Assembly (NCBI GenBank): GCA_963729325.1
Contig: CAVSNS010000011.1
Location: 1-64,000, forward strand
Source: JABCYV01 sp963729325
GTDB lineage: Bacteria; Acidobacteriota; Terriglobia; Terriglobales; Acidobacteriaceae
DNA: 64,000 nt
Reading direction: 5' to 3'
Below the pieces are notes generated by a model, which saw only the letters and a program-made list of their open reading frames with translations, made no database searches and was not told where the DNA came from. Both the position numbers and the translations under genes were made by a program. Positions 1-8,796 of the stretch are shown here, one piece after another (the stretch's first letter is position 1; every line of letters begins with the position of its first letter).

Positions 1-2
1 TG

Positions 3-167
3 TCATTTGCCCCTTTGTGCCTTCTTGACTTCCCGCCTTCCGCTGTTCGATGTAGCCGTCAATCGCTTGTCCGATAAGCCACCCGTCGTGGATGCTGCTG
101 TGATCTTCCACAGTGCCCGCAGTTGGGTCTCCTGTTCGGGAGTGACGAATAAAGCTATTCTTTCCAT
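3..167 (-). CDS. small hypothetical protein at edge of mobile island
   Basis: A 54-codon reading frame from an ATG at 167 to a TGA at 3-5 begins MERIALFVTPEQETQLRALW. The other minus frame over 3-110 also reads plausibly (…DGWLIGQAIDGYIEQR…), so a frameshift inside a slightly longer gene is possible. No family recognised. It lies next to an excisionase-like gene and an integrase, so it is probably cargo or a remnant of the same island. Low confidence that it is expressed. Confidence 0.2.
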   Translation of the reverse strand: MERIALFVTPEQETQLRALWKITAASTTGGLSDKRLTATSNSGRREVKKAQRGK

Positions 168-279
168 CTCTTAAAGCCTACATTATGGGCCCACCTCGAA
201 GGAGGGCGCCTGACCTACTTGAAGTTCACAGTCTTCGGTGCTCTGGCCAATGAGCGTACGCACTACCTAACATCGCGGT

Positions 280-486
280 ATGGAGACCACCTACTACTCA
301 CCGGCCGCGATAGCGGAGCGCTGGCGGTGTTCGGTCGACAAAGTCTCCCGCGTCTTGGAAGCGTATCGGGGAAAAGACGGCTTTATGGATCTAGGCTCAC
401 CCGAAGACGTCCGCAGGCGGAAACGAAGATACAGCATCATCCGAATCCACCCGAATCTGCTGGCACAGATCGAGGCTGGTCTGTAA
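280..486 (+). CDS. excisionase-like helix-turn-helix protein
   Basis: A 68-residue basic protein starting METTYYSPAAIAERWRCSVD. The pattern YSPAAIAERWRCSVDKVSRVLE fits the winged or MerR-like helix-turn-helix seen in small excisionase and AlpA-type proteins, where an 'xxIAexwxvSxxtV' helix pair binds DNA. It is convergent with the integrase gene whose stop lies 9 bases away. Known role of the family (inference here): directs the recombinase towards excision. An alternative is a simple plasmid or phage repressor. Confidence 0.5.
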   Translation: METTYYSPAAIAERWRCSVDKVSRVLEAYRGKDGFMDLGSPEDVRRRKRRYSIIRIHPNLLAQIEAGL

Positions 487-494
487 TTATCCGA

Positions 495-1598
495 CTACTG
501 AATCGCAGCTTTCTTGGGATTTCCGTCCTGGTCTAATCCCTGACTCGCCCACGCTTGTTCTTGAATTCGATCCAGTCGATCGGTTGCTTCTTTGATCCAA
601 TGCTCGTACGTTTTGCGGATTTCATTTGGTGACGTACCGACCATCCGACTGACGTCTTCAGCTGAGACCCCAGCTGCTAGCGTGGTGCTGATGAAGAAGT
701 GCCGGAAATAATGAGGCGTCATGCTGACACCTGCCGTCTTGAATGCCGCGTTCAGCAAAGCCCGATAGTGATGGACGATCGAAGTGACTTTGACCTTACC
801 ATCCCAAAAGAAATACTCGGCGTTACGGGGCGGCAACGCGCGCAGTTCATTCGCTAGCGACATTGGAATGCGGACCCGGAATGCCTCGTGAGTCTTAGCG
901 CGATTGCCAGTGATTAAATTGTCCCGGAGTGAACAACGTTTCAACGTGGCCGTATCTTGAATCGCCATCCCTGACCAACGCATAAGCGAGGCAAACAGTC
1001 GAACCTCTTCGATCGCACAAACACGATTGACCTCGGCAGTCGTTGGCGGCTTGATTGGTGGCTTTCGAAATTTAGTCTTAAATTTGGGCATCGGATTGAC
1101 CGTGAGGTACCCGCCCGTCACGCACCAGGTGAAAAAGCCCCCGAGGACCGACCAATGAATCTTCAGACTGGATGAAGTTGTCGTCTTGTACGGAAGCGTT
1201 GCACGGAGCGCAGTCAAGTGTTGCCCGGTGATGGAACCGAGAAATGCGAGCTCATGTTCTTTGCAAAATGCCAACAGCCGGCCGGACATCAACTTTGCCT
1301 TCTCAGAATTCATGCCCTCTTGAGCGCGGTAGGCTAACCAGTCCGTAGCGGCCTGTTCGACGGTGATCCTCACCGTGGCCGGAGCGGCTTCACCAGACAT
1401 CGCTTTCGCTTTCTTCTCAGCGACGATCACCGCTTGCGCGAAGCTGCGAGTCCCTGCCGACTCGCGCACTTGTTTGCCTTTAATCTGATACTGGAGCCAC
1501 TTGGGACAGTCGCATTTCAGATGTGCGCTGTTCCGATTGCAGCCAACCGAGTGTCGACTGTAAACCCTAATCCCACCAGCAGCGATCTGTTTGAGCAT
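495..1598 (-). CDS. tyrosine recombinase / integrase
   Basis: A site-specific recombinase of about 367 residues. The start was placed at MLKQIAAGGIRVYSRHS; a longer start at 1634 adds 12 residues. An N-terminal Cys/His-rich segment (SVGCNRNSAHLKCDCPKW) is followed by a core-binding domain and a C-terminal catalytic domain with HYFRHFF (His-x-x-Arg box), a beta-hairpin Lys (RAKTHEAF) and the nucleophile Tyr in RKTYEHW. The box I segment reads SLMRWSGMAIQDTATL, with Ala where many integrases have the first catalytic Arg (GLRxxE). It probably moves the small island at the left edge of the window. No tRNA or obvious att duplication is visible beside it. Confidence 0.85.
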   Translation of the reverse strand: MLKQIAAGGIRVYSRHSVGCNRNSAHLKCDCPKWLQYQIKGKQVRESAGTRSFAQAVIVAEKKAKAMSGEAAPATVRITVEQAATDWLAYRAQEGMNSEKAKLMSGRLLAFCKEHELAFLGSITGQHLTALRATLPYKTTTSSSLKIHWSVLGGFFTWCVTGGYLTVNPMPKFKTKFRKPPIKPPTTAEVNRVCAIEEVRLFASLMRWSGMAIQDTATLKRCSLRDNLITGNRAKTHEAFRVRIPMSLANELRALPPRNAEYFFWDGKVKVTSIVHHYRALLNAAFKTAGVSMTPHYFRHFFISTTLAAGVSAEDVSRMVGTSPNEIRKTYEHWIKEATDRLDRIQEQAWASQGLDQDGNPKKAAIQ

Positions 1599-1828
1599 GG
1601 GATGAAAGTAGGACAAAAATAGGACAGAAGTCAAGATAATCCCATTAACACTGAGCGTTTAAGGGGTCATACGGGTAACTTTAGTACCTGTACTGCGTCG
1701 GGTGATCTTCGCAACGTGTTCACGGCTCATGGAAGGTGCGTCAGATGGGCACTTTTGCGCTGCCGCTGGTGCTGTGAGTTCAGCAGGACATGGCCTTCAG
1801 TAAGTCTTAAACTAGCCGTAGACTGACA

Positions 1829-2632
1829 TTGACCACATTGAAATCCTTGTCTAAGGAAGAAAGCCTTCGCGCCTACTACTCGACTCTGCTTAGCGCCTGG
1901 GGGCGCCAGCATTGGTGGCCAGCCCGTACCCGTTTCGAAGTCGTGGTGGGGGCCTATCTGACTCAGAACACCGCCTGGACAAACGTCGAATTAGCTTTGC
2001 GGCGCCTGCGCGCCAACGGTCTGCTGAATCTCGAAGGCATCCGCAACACTACCCTGCTCGAACTGGAGATGCTGATTCGTTCTTCGGGATACTTTCGGCA
2101 GAAAGCTCGGCGGCTGAAAACTTTTGTGGCCTTTGTTGACGCGGGCTACGGCGGCTCGCTGCGCCGAATGTTTGCCCAACCGACTGGCAAGCTGCGTCAG
2201 GAACTGCTGGAGCTAAACGGAGTCGGTCCAGAGACGGCGGATTCAATCCTGCTTTACGGTGGGCAACATCCTGTATTCGTCGTGGACGCCTATACACGCC
2301 GCATTTTGGATCGTCACGGCATCTTGCCCATGAACACTCCATATGAGCAAATTCGGGAACTCTTCGAGTGCGCGCTCACCACGTCAGATGACGAAAGGCG
2401 CGACTTGAGCATTTCCGGTCAAGGTGGGGCGGTTCATCGGCCGTCCCCGATGAGCCTCGCCCAACGCTCACCAGTAGCTCAGGTGTATAACGACATGCAT
2501 GCTTTGCTGGTCGGTGTAGGTAAGAATCATTGCGTGCGGTCAGAACCTCGCTGCGATTCTTGTCCCCTGCGCCAATTTCTGCCACGGACAGATCGAGGTC
2601 ACGTGCAGCGCAGTCCGCGGCCAAGCTTATAA
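1829..2632 (+). CDS. HhH-GPD DNA glycosylase (endonuclease III-like)
   Basis: A 267-residue base-excision repair protein. It shows the helix-hairpin-helix LNGVGPETADSILLYG (about residues 130-145) and the catalytic Asp in FVVDAYTRRILDRHG. The Lys that makes endonuclease III a lyase (GVGRKTA) is Glu here, as in MagIII-like monofunctional glycosylases that remove alkylated purines. The C-terminal cluster C-x6-C-x2-C (HCVRSEPRCDSCPL) lacks the fourth iron-sulfur cysteine. About 30 residues (TTSDDERRDLSISGQGG…) are inserted before VAQVYNDMHALLVGVGK, which is unusual. Substrate is not certain; endonuclease III proper is less likely. Confidence 0.75.
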   Translation: MTTLKSLSKEESLRAYYSTLLSAWGRQHWWPARTRFEVVVGAYLTQNTAWTNVELALRRLRANGLLNLEGIRNTTLLELEMLIRSSGYFRQKARRLKTFVAFVDAGYGGSLRRMFAQPTGKLRQELLELNGVGPETADSILLYGGQHPVFVVDAYTRRILDRHGILPMNTPYEQIRELFECALTTSDDERRDLSISGQGGAVHRPSPMSLAQRSPVAQVYNDMHALLVGVGKNHCVRSEPRCDSCPLRQFLPRTDRGHVQRSPRPSL

Positions 2633-2694
2633 TAAAATGACGAACTCAGATGCCGAACTCTGATATTGAGACTAGCAGGAGTCGTTTTTGAATC

Positions 2695-4944
2695 TTGTCG
2701 GCCTCCACTCCAACTCGACCCGCGACAAAGACTAGTCGCAAAAAAGTGATCATCTTGCTGGTGATTGGCATCGTTGTGCTTTTCGGCATTCTCCTTTCAC
2801 TGACATCTTTTAATCTTCCCTTGAGCCCTGATTCGAACCAGCAACTTCTAGTCTTCGCTTCCCTCTCCGCGGTCATTTTCTTTCTGTTCGTGGCTCTCAC
2901 TTTCGTCCTGGTGCGCAATCTGCTGAAACTCTTTGCCGAACGAAGGCTGGGAGTTCTAGGCTCCAAATTTCGCACACGGCTGGTGGTGGCAGGCTTGCTG
3001 CTTTCATTTCTTCCGGTCATTTTCATGTTCTGGTTCGCCTACGTGCTGATGAACCGCTCCATCGATAAGTGGTTCTCGACTCCTGTGGAGGAGGTGCGCC
3101 AGGACACGGCAACCATGGCATCATTGCTTTCCGGATATGCGGCTCAGAACGCGCGTGCCGAGGCCCAATCGATGGCGGCTGTCCCCGAAACCCAGCATGC
3201 TTTCTCTGGCCACAGTTTTTCAGCGGTGGTAAATGAGTTCCGCCGCCACGAGCCCACGCTGCAAGGCGGATTTGCCCTGGCGATTGAAAACGGGAACGCC
3301 GAGGCGAGCTTCGGCGCCCCCGCTCCCTGGCCGATGCTGAAGCCGGGGATTCCACTCGGGCGAGTGACTTCCAGCGGTCCGGCGGTACATTTCAACTGGG
3401 AACAGACCGACTATGTCCTGGGAGGCGCGCCGGTGGGTGACAGTGGCCTGATTGTTGTCGCCATGCCATTACCTCAAAAATTTTCTGAGACCGTTAAGCA
3501 AGTGGAAGCCAGCCAGCAGCGCTATCTCGAACTGAGCCGCGAACGCAAACTAGTTCGCCGTACTTACATGGGTTACCTGCTTTTGTTGACCGTCATGGTG
3601 CTCTTCGCGACTACCTGGTTGGCGCTATTTCTCTCCAAGTTGGTCACACGCCCGGTCGCGGCACTCGCTGAAGCCACTCAGGAAATCTCCCGCGGACACT
3701 TGGATTACCGGGTAGAAATCAGCGCGGCCGACGAAATCGGTGATCTGGTGCGCTCTTTCAACCGCATGGCTGCGGAATTGGAGTCCAGCCGCCGCCAGAT
3801 TGAAGCCTCCAGTCGCGAGTTAAGCATTGCCAACAACGCCCTGGAGCAACGGCGGCGGCATATAGAAACAATTTTGGAAAGCATTCCTACGGGGGTCTTG
3901 TCGCTGGATGCCAGCCGTCGCATTACCCATGTGAACCACGCCCTGCTTCGCATGTTCAATCCAGTGGGTGGAGAATCCGGGACACCAACCGTGCTGATTG
4001 GCGCCACCCTTCAGCAAGTCTTTCCTTCCGAGGTGCTCGAAGACCTGGAGCTTCTGTTACGGCGCGCCGACCGTATGAGCACTACCACGACCCAGATGGA
4101 AATCGTGGTGCAACGCGCCAAGCTGAACGTTGCGGTCACGGTGGCCACACTTCGGCATGAAGGCCGCGACCTGGGTTACGTGCTGGTATTCGAAGACTTG
4201 TCCGATCTGCTCAAGGCCCAAAAGCAGGCTGCATGGCGCGAGGTGGCGCGCCGCGTGGCCCACGAAATCAAGAATCCGCTGACCCCGATTGCACTCTCCG
4301 CGGAGCGAATCATCAGGCATCTGGACCGGGGCATACCTCCGGATGCCACGTCAATGGATGTTCTAAACGGCTGCGCTGAAACCATCGCTGGCTCGGTCGA
4401 GACTTTGCGTACCCTGGTCGATGAGTTCTCCACCTTGGCGCGCTTTCCCACGGCGCGGCCCCAGCCCTCGAACATCAATTCCATCGTTGAGAATACTCTG
4501 ACTATGTTCAACGGCCGCCTGGACGGCATTCAGGTGCGCACGTTCCTGGCTGCGGACTTGCCGCGAGTCATGGCCGATCCCGAAGCCATTAAGAGAGCAT
4601 TGGCCAACCTGGTGGACAACGCCGCCGAGGCCATGCAGGGCGCTCTGCTGCGAGAGATTCACATCTCCACTGCACTACAGGCCAGCCGCGATGTGGTGGA
4701 GATTACGGTCGCCGACAGCGGCCATGGCGTCACCCAGGAATTGAAGGAGCGGCTCTTCCTGCCTTATTTCTCCACCAAGAAACGGGGAACCGGTTTAGGC
4801 CTCGCCATCGTGAGCCGCATTATCGAAGATCATCACGGCTCCATTCGCGTGGAGGAAAACCGGCCAGTCGGCGCCCGCTTCGTCGTGGAATTGCCAGTCG
4901 CGCCGGAGGTAGTCGACTCTTCCGCCGTACGCCAGCATGCATAA
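2695..4944 (+). CDS. ntrY: NtrY-type sensor histidine kinase
   Basis: A 749-residue membrane histidine kinase with a TTG start. Two N-terminal membrane segments (about residues 17-37 and 60-83) and a third near 97-120 precede an extracytoplasmic region, a further membrane segment near 300-320 and a HAMP linker. A PAS domain follows (ILESIPTGVLSLDA). The phospho-acceptor is His523 in RRVAHEIKNPLTP, and the ATPase boxes are NLVDNAAEA, DSGHGV and GTGLGLAIV. This is the NtrY layout. It overlaps the next gene by 8 bases and should phosphorylate that regulator. Its signal is unknown; NtrY homologues respond to nitrogen, redox or envelope state. Confidence 0.85.
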   Translation: MSASTPTRPATKTSRKKVIILLVIGIVVLFGILLSLTSFNLPLSPDSNQQLLVFASLSAVIFFLFVALTFVLVRNLLKLFAERRLGVLGSKFRTRLVVAGLLLSFLPVIFMFWFAYVLMNRSIDKWFSTPVEEVRQDTATMASLLSGYAAQNARAEAQSMAAVPETQHAFSGHSFSAVVNEFRRHEPTLQGGFALAIENGNAEASFGAPAPWPMLKPGIPLGRVTSSGPAVHFNWEQTDYVLGGAPVGDSGLIVVAMPLPQKFSETVKQVEASQQRYLELSRERKLVRRTYMGYLLLLTVMVLFATTWLALFLSKLVTRPVAALAEATQEISRGHLDYRVEISAADEIGDLVRSFNRMAAELESSRRQIEASSRELSIANNALEQRRRHIETILESIPTGVLSLDASRRITHVNHALLRMFNPVGGESGTPTVLIGATLQQVFPSEVLEDLELLLRRADRMSTTTTQMEIVVQRAKLNVAVTVATLRHEGRDLGYVLVFEDLSDLLKAQKQAAWREVARRVAHEIKNPLTPIALSAERIIRHLDRGIPPDATSMDVLNGCAETIAGSVETLRTLVDEFSTLARFPTARPQPSNINSIVENTLTMFNGRLDGIQVRTFLAADLPRVMADPEAIKRALANLVDNAAEAMQGALLREIHISTALQASRDVVEITVADSGHGVTQELKERLFLPYFSTKKRGTGLGLAIVSRIIEDHHGSIRVEENRPVGARFVVELPVAPEVVDSSAVRQHA

Positions 4945-6292
4945 CATTCTCATTGTGGATGACGAATCCAGCATCCGCCAGTCGCTCAAGGGAGTGCTCG
5001 AGGATGAAGGCTATAAGGCTTCGGTGGCGGAAAGTGGCGAAGCATGCCTGGAAGTGCTACGCAAAAAGGCTTTTGAGGTAGTGCTACTCGATGTCTGGAT
5101 GCCCGGCATGGACGGTCTCGAGACCCTGGAGAAGATTCGCGAGATCGAGGACGCTCCCGAGGTCATCATGATCTCCGGCCACGGCACGATCGAGACCGCG
5201 GTCCGCGCCACCAAGCTTGGCGCGTATGACTTCCTGGAAAAACCACTTTCCATCGACAAAACCCTCATCCTGGTCAAGAACGCAGTTGATGCGCAACGGC
5301 TGCGACAGGAGAACCGGGACCTCAAGAAGCAGCTCATTCCCAGAAGCGTGATCGTGGGTGAAAGCATTCCCATGAAAGCGTTGCGCCAGCAAATCCAGAT
5401 CATGGCGCCAACCAACGGTCGCGTGCTTATTTACGGTGAATCCGGCACGGGAAAGGAATTGGTAGCCCACGCCATTCACGCCCAGAGTTTGCGAAAAGAC
5501 GAGACGTTCGTCGAAGTGAACTGCGCCGCTATACCCGAGGATCTGATCGAAAGCGAGCTCTTCGGGCACCGCAAGGGATCATTTCCGGCGGCCACGGTCG
5601 ACAAGGAGGGCAAGTTCCAGAGGGCCCATGGGGGTACTCTTTTCCTCGACGAGATCGGGGACATGAGCCTCAAGACCCAGTCCAAGGTCTTGCGCACTCT
5701 CGAAGAGCAGCGATTCACACCAGTGGGCAGTGACGAGCTCATCACCGTTGACGCTCGGGTCATTGCCTCGACCAACAAAGATTTGGAAGAGGAAATCTCC
5801 CGCGGGAACTTCCGTGAGGATTTGTTCTATCGTCTCAACGTCGTGCCTTTCTCGGTGCCCCCGCTGCGCGAGCGCAAGGAAGACGTTCCTTTGCTGGCGC
5901 GCTATTTTCTTAAGGAATTCTCAGCCGCTTACGGCCGCCGTCCACGTGAAATCACTGACGATGCTATCGAGACGCTTATGCGCTACTCTTGGCCGGGCAA
6001 CGTACGCGAATTGCGCAACGTGATCGAGCGCATCGTCATCATGAACCCCACCACTTCCCGCTTCGACCGCAAGCACCTGCCCCCGCTGGTCCATCGCGAC
6101 GGCAGCCGCCGTTTGGTCGGCAGCGAATTCTCTACCCTACACCAGGCCCGCGCCGCTTATGAGCGCGACTACATTCTGAAAAAGATGGACGAAAATCACG
6201 GCAATGTCAGCCGCACCGCAGAGGTGCTCGGTCTGGAACGGAGCCACCTTTACCGCAAGATGAAGGCTCTGGGAATTCCCGTGAAGGAATAG
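4937..6292 (+). CDS. ntrX: NtrX/NtrC-family response regulator
   Basis: A 451-residue AAA+ response regulator. The receiver domain has acidic pocket D8/D9 and phospho-site D52 (VVLLDVWMPGMDG). The central AAA+ domain has Walker A GESGTGKE, Walker B GGTLFLDEIGD and the arginine-finger region REDLFYRLNV. The C-terminal Fis-type helix-turn-helix (GNVSRTAEVLGLERSHLYRKM) binds DNA. The loop that touches sigma-54, usually GAFTGA, reads GSFPAA at residues 214-219, so activation of sigma-54 RNA polymerase is doubtful. Translationally coupled to ntrY by an 8-base overlap. Confidence 0.88.
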   Translation: MHNILIVDDESSIRQSLKGVLEDEGYKASVAESGEACLEVLRKKAFEVVLLDVWMPGMDGLETLEKIREIEDAPEVIMISGHGTIETAVRATKLGAYDFLEKPLSIDKTLILVKNAVDAQRLRQENRDLKKQLIPRSVIVGESIPMKALRQQIQIMAPTNGRVLIYGESGTGKELVAHAIHAQSLRKDETFVEVNCAAIPEDLIESELFGHRKGSFPAATVDKEGKFQRAHGGTLFLDEIGDMSLKTQSKVLRTLEEQRFTPVGSDELITVDARVIASTNKDLEEEISRGNFREDLFYRLNVVPFSVPPLRERKEDVPLLARYFLKEFSAAYGRRPREITDDAIETLMRYSWPGNVRELRNVIERIVIMNPTTSRFDRKHLPPLVHRDGSRRLVGSEFSTLHQARAAYERDYILKKMDENHGNVSRTAEVLGLERSHLYRKMKALGIPVKE

Positions 6293-6305
6293 ATTTGGGA
6301 GACAA

Positions 6306-6328
6306 GCTACCCGTTTTCGGCGGGTAGC
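6306..6328 (+). terminator. possible hairpin terminator after ntrX
   Basis: GCTACCCG (6306-6313) pairs perfectly with CGGGTAGC (6321-6328) around a short TTTTCGG loop, 13 bases after the ntrX stop. No clear T-run follows, so it may be a weak or bidirectional terminator between the convergent ntrX and anti-sigma genes. Confidence 0.4.
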
Positions 6329-6352
6329 CCAGTTTGGATCCTTTCCCTACGA

Positions 6353-6485
6353 GACGTCATCCCGAACGCCGGCGCACTTCAGCCGGAGTGAGAGCCTGCC
6401 CTGAGCGAAGTCGAAGGGGATCTCGCGCGGCAGTTCATCAGAAGGCTACCAGTCTGCACCGGATCGCAAAGCTCGGGATGACGTC
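6353..6485. repeat. dispersed palindromic element (copy 1)
   Basis: A 13-bp perfect inverted repeat, GACGTCATCCCGA at 6353-6365 and TCGGGATGACGTC at 6473-6485, bounds a 133-bp unit lying between convergent genes. Related copies start with GTCATCCCGAGC or GTCATTCCGAGC at 23891, 35463, 42005, 54908 and 58161. No protein is evident inside. Confidence 0.75.
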
Positions 6486-6535
6486 TGTAGAATGAAAAGA
6501 AGGCACTATCCGTTTTCGGCTTCCAAAGTGGACTT

Positions 6536-6979
6536 TTACCGCTTGATCATGTGGATCTCGGTGCCATTCTTGGCGAATTTCACCTCATCCATGAGTTCAT
6601 TGATCAGATAAATGCCGCGGCCGTGATCGGAATAGATACTCTCCCCACAGACCGGGCTGGGGATGGCATTGGGATCGAATCCTTGCCCGGGATCGCGCAC
6701 CACGATGAGCATGCCCCGACTCTCGTCGCAGCCCACATCACACTCAATAATCTTCGAAGGATCGGCCTTGGCGCCGTGCACTACTGCGTTTGCGAGGGCT
6801 TCGCTCAGCGCAAGCTCGATCGCATCTTCATTGCCGGCGGCGCATTGCATCTCTCTTACGATCTCCATTACGCCTTCCACCACCGGCTCGATGGCATTCG
6901 GGTCGGCGGCCAGCGTGACCTTTAGCTTCAAGATCAACTTGTCAGCCTCGAAGTTACAAGTTGGCAGATCAGTAGACAT
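6536..6979 (-). CDS. RsbW-like anti-sigma factor / serine kinase
   Basis: A 147-residue GHKL-type ATPase domain protein. The N box is ALSEALANAVVHGA, G1 is VVRDPGQGFDP and the lid/G2 motif is DHGRGIYLINELMD. This is the RsbW/SpoIIAB family, which binds a sigma factor or phosphorylates an STAS anti-anti-sigma protein. No partner sigma factor or STAS gene is adjacent, so its partner cannot be named. It is convergent with ntrX, separated by the palindromic element. Confidence 0.8.
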   Translation of the reverse strand: MSTDLPTCNFEADKLILKLKVTLAADPNAIEPVVEGVMEIVREMQCAAGNEDAIELALSEALANAVVHGAKADPSKIIECDVGCDESRGMLIVVRDPGQGFDPNAIPSPVCGESIYSDHGRGIYLINELMDEVKFAKNGTEIHMIKR

Positions 6980-7035
6980 TCCGTGTTATGGCTGCCTCGG
7001 CTTGGATTCTACAGGATTATGATGGTCCAGCAATA

Positions 7036-7986
7036 TTAAGGACTCAATAATTTCCGCGATCCGGCGAGCCGTTCCAACTGGCGCCGCCAGTCAACTTCCT
7101 CGACAAATTCGTGCGACTCCCGCCAGTCTGGCTTCACTTTGACGAAAAGCTCAAGATAAACTCGCGCGCCTAGCATTTTTTCGATCTGCAACCGGGCCGC
7201 GGTTCCGATTTTCTTCAGCATTTGCCCGCGCTTGCCGACCAGAATTCCCTTTTGACCCTCGCGTTCACAGTAGATCGCAGCGGCAATCCGCGTCAGTTTG
7301 GCGCCTTCCTCGAATTGCTCAATCATGACGGTGGTCGCATACGGTACTTCCTCGCTGGTCTCGAGCAAAACCTGTTCACGGATGATTTCCGCCGCCATGA
7401 AGCGAGCAGGTTGGTCCGTCAACTGATCGTCAGGGAAGTAGCGAGGCCCCTCGGGCAAAACCTGAATTATTTTCTCCAGGAGTACATCAAGCCCTTCGCG
7501 TTTTCGGGCCGAGAGTGGAATGACTTCCTGAAAATCGTAGCGACCACGGTATTCGTCGATGATGGGGAGAAGTTTTCCCTTATCACCGCGAAGCAGGTCA
7601 ATCTTGTTCAGCAACAGGAAAGCCGGCGTCTTAGATTTCTTCACCATATCGAGTACGAATTCGTCGCCCTGACTGAATCTTCGAGTCGCATCTACAATGA
7701 GCAGAATCAGAGCACAGCCTTCCAACGCTTCGCGCACCTCGCCCATCATCTTCCGCCCCAGCGAACTGTCTGGCCGGTGTACACCGGGCGTATCTAACAG
7801 GATCACCTGACCGCCAGGCCGGCGATTTCGTTTGGCTACGTGGATGATGCCCAGGATCCGATTGCGCGTGGTCTGCGGTTTGGGGCTAATGATGGCCAAC
7901 TTCTCGCCCACTAGCGCATTCAGCAGCGTGGACTTGCCAGCGTTGGGACGGCCGAGGATGCAGACAAAGCCGGAATGAAAGGACAT
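7036..7986 (-). CDS. era: GTPase Era
   Basis: A 316-residue Ras-like GTPase needed for 16S rRNA processing and 30S assembly. G1 is GRPNAGKST, G3 is DTPG (LLDTPGVHRP), G4 is NKID and G5 is SARK. The C-terminal KH domain carries GQKGILVGKRGQMLKKIG. I chose the start MSFHSGFVCILGRPN at 7986 because the longer frame from 8055 would run into vapC and adds residues not typical of Era. It sits in the phoH-ybeY-corC-era neighbourhood, with vapBC between corC and era. Confidence 0.93.
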   Translation of the reverse strand: MSFHSGFVCILGRPNAGKSTLLNALVGEKLAIISPKPQTTRNRILGIIHVAKRNRRPGGQVILLDTPGVHRPDSSLGRKMMGEVREALEGCALILLIVDATRRFSQGDEFVLDMVKKSKTPAFLLLNKIDLLRGDKGKLLPIIDEYRGRYDFQEVIPLSARKREGLDVLLEKIIQVLPEGPRYFPDDQLTDQPARFMAAEIIREQVLLETSEEVPYATTVMIEQFEEGAKLTRIAAAIYCEREGQKGILVGKRGQMLKKIGTAARLQIEKMLGARVYLELFVKVKPDWRESHEFVEEVDWRRQLERLAGSRKLLSP

Positions 7987-8026
7987 AGGGAAAATAAGCG
8001 CTACCTGCTGCGCGGTCAGGACGAGG

Positions 8027-8413
8027 TCAGCGGATGACGTGGATCCGAACCCCAAGTTTGAGGTTCTTCCAGGCTTTATCCGCTGTGTAAATGGGAGCTT
8101 TCAGCACAATCCCCAGCGCCAAACAGGCGCGGTCTCCCAATGACAGTCCCAATCGGCTGGTTTGCGCCACCAGACTGCCCGCGATTCTCGCTTGTTCGTC
8201 GGTGAAGGGCATAGCCTCGCGAATGGGGCTGAGAGTGTCTTCCCACGCCTCGTCAGGTCTTCCGCCTTCGCTAACGAGTTTGGTTTGCACCTCGGCAAGG
8301 TTGACGGTGCTGCTAGTGGCGTTGCTCAACAGGTCCGGAGTCAGTCTGTCCGCTCCGGACTCATTGTTAAGTAGTGCTAACACGACGGAGGCGTCTAGCA
8401 CGACCCTATTCAC
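8027..8413 (-). CDS. vapC: PIN-domain toxin (VapC family)
   Basis: A 128-residue PIN-domain ribonuclease. The expected acidic residues are present: D7 in VVLDASVVLALL, a mid-protein Glu (NLAEVQTKL), D93 in LSLGDRACLALG and a final Asp (YTADKAW). VapC toxins cut tRNA or rRNA when not bound by antitoxin. It overlaps the upstream AbrB-type antitoxin gene by 8 bases, the normal antitoxin-first order. It lies between two housekeeping genes. Confidence 0.85.
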   Translation of the reverse strand: MNRVVLDASVVLALLNNESGADRLTPDLLSNATSSTVNLAEVQTKLVSEGGRPDEAWEDTLSPIREAMPFTDEQARIAGSLVAQTSRLGLSLGDRACLALGIVLKAPIYTADKAWKNLKLGVRIHVIR

Positions 8414-8639
8414 GTTTAGCCGCCTCGCGACGTTCTACGATGAGTTCGTCAGCTAGTGACCGTCCGGGTTTTATGTATCGCCGGATGCGCCGCTGCGCTT
8501 GCTCGAGGCGTCGCTTGAGAGACATGATCCGCAATTCGTCGTCTTCGATACGCAGCACAACTTCGTCCCCGACGTTGATGCCCAGCGCCTTGCGATAGGA
8601 AGCTGGAATCACGACGCGGCCATTTTCGTTGACCCGCAT
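8406..8639 (-). CDS. vapB: AbrB/MazE-type antitoxin (VapB)
   Basis: A 77-residue SpoVT/AbrB swapped-hairpin DNA-binding protein: MRVNENGRVVIPASYRKALG, then GDEVVLRIEDDELRIMSL. The charged C-terminal tail (LADELIVERREAAKRE) is where VapB antitoxins usually wrap their toxin. It precedes vapC with an 8-base overlap. The 8680-8760 region upstream holds a weak CACT…AGTG symmetry that could be an autoregulatory operator, but this is not secure. Confidence 0.85.
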   Translation of the reverse strand: MRVNENGRVVIPASYRKALGINVGDEVVLRIEDDELRIMSLKRRLEQAQRRIRRYIKPGRSLADELIVERREAAKRE

Positions 8640-8796
8640 GCGGTTTCCGAATCCATAGTCGGCTCCCTCGATATGACACTATGATAACACAGTGCCACGT
8701 TTATGACAAATGACAGTACTTTACATACTGACACTTTTACGAGTTTGGAGGACGTCGGGAACCGAAGGACGCAGTAATCGACCCAGCACCTTCAGT

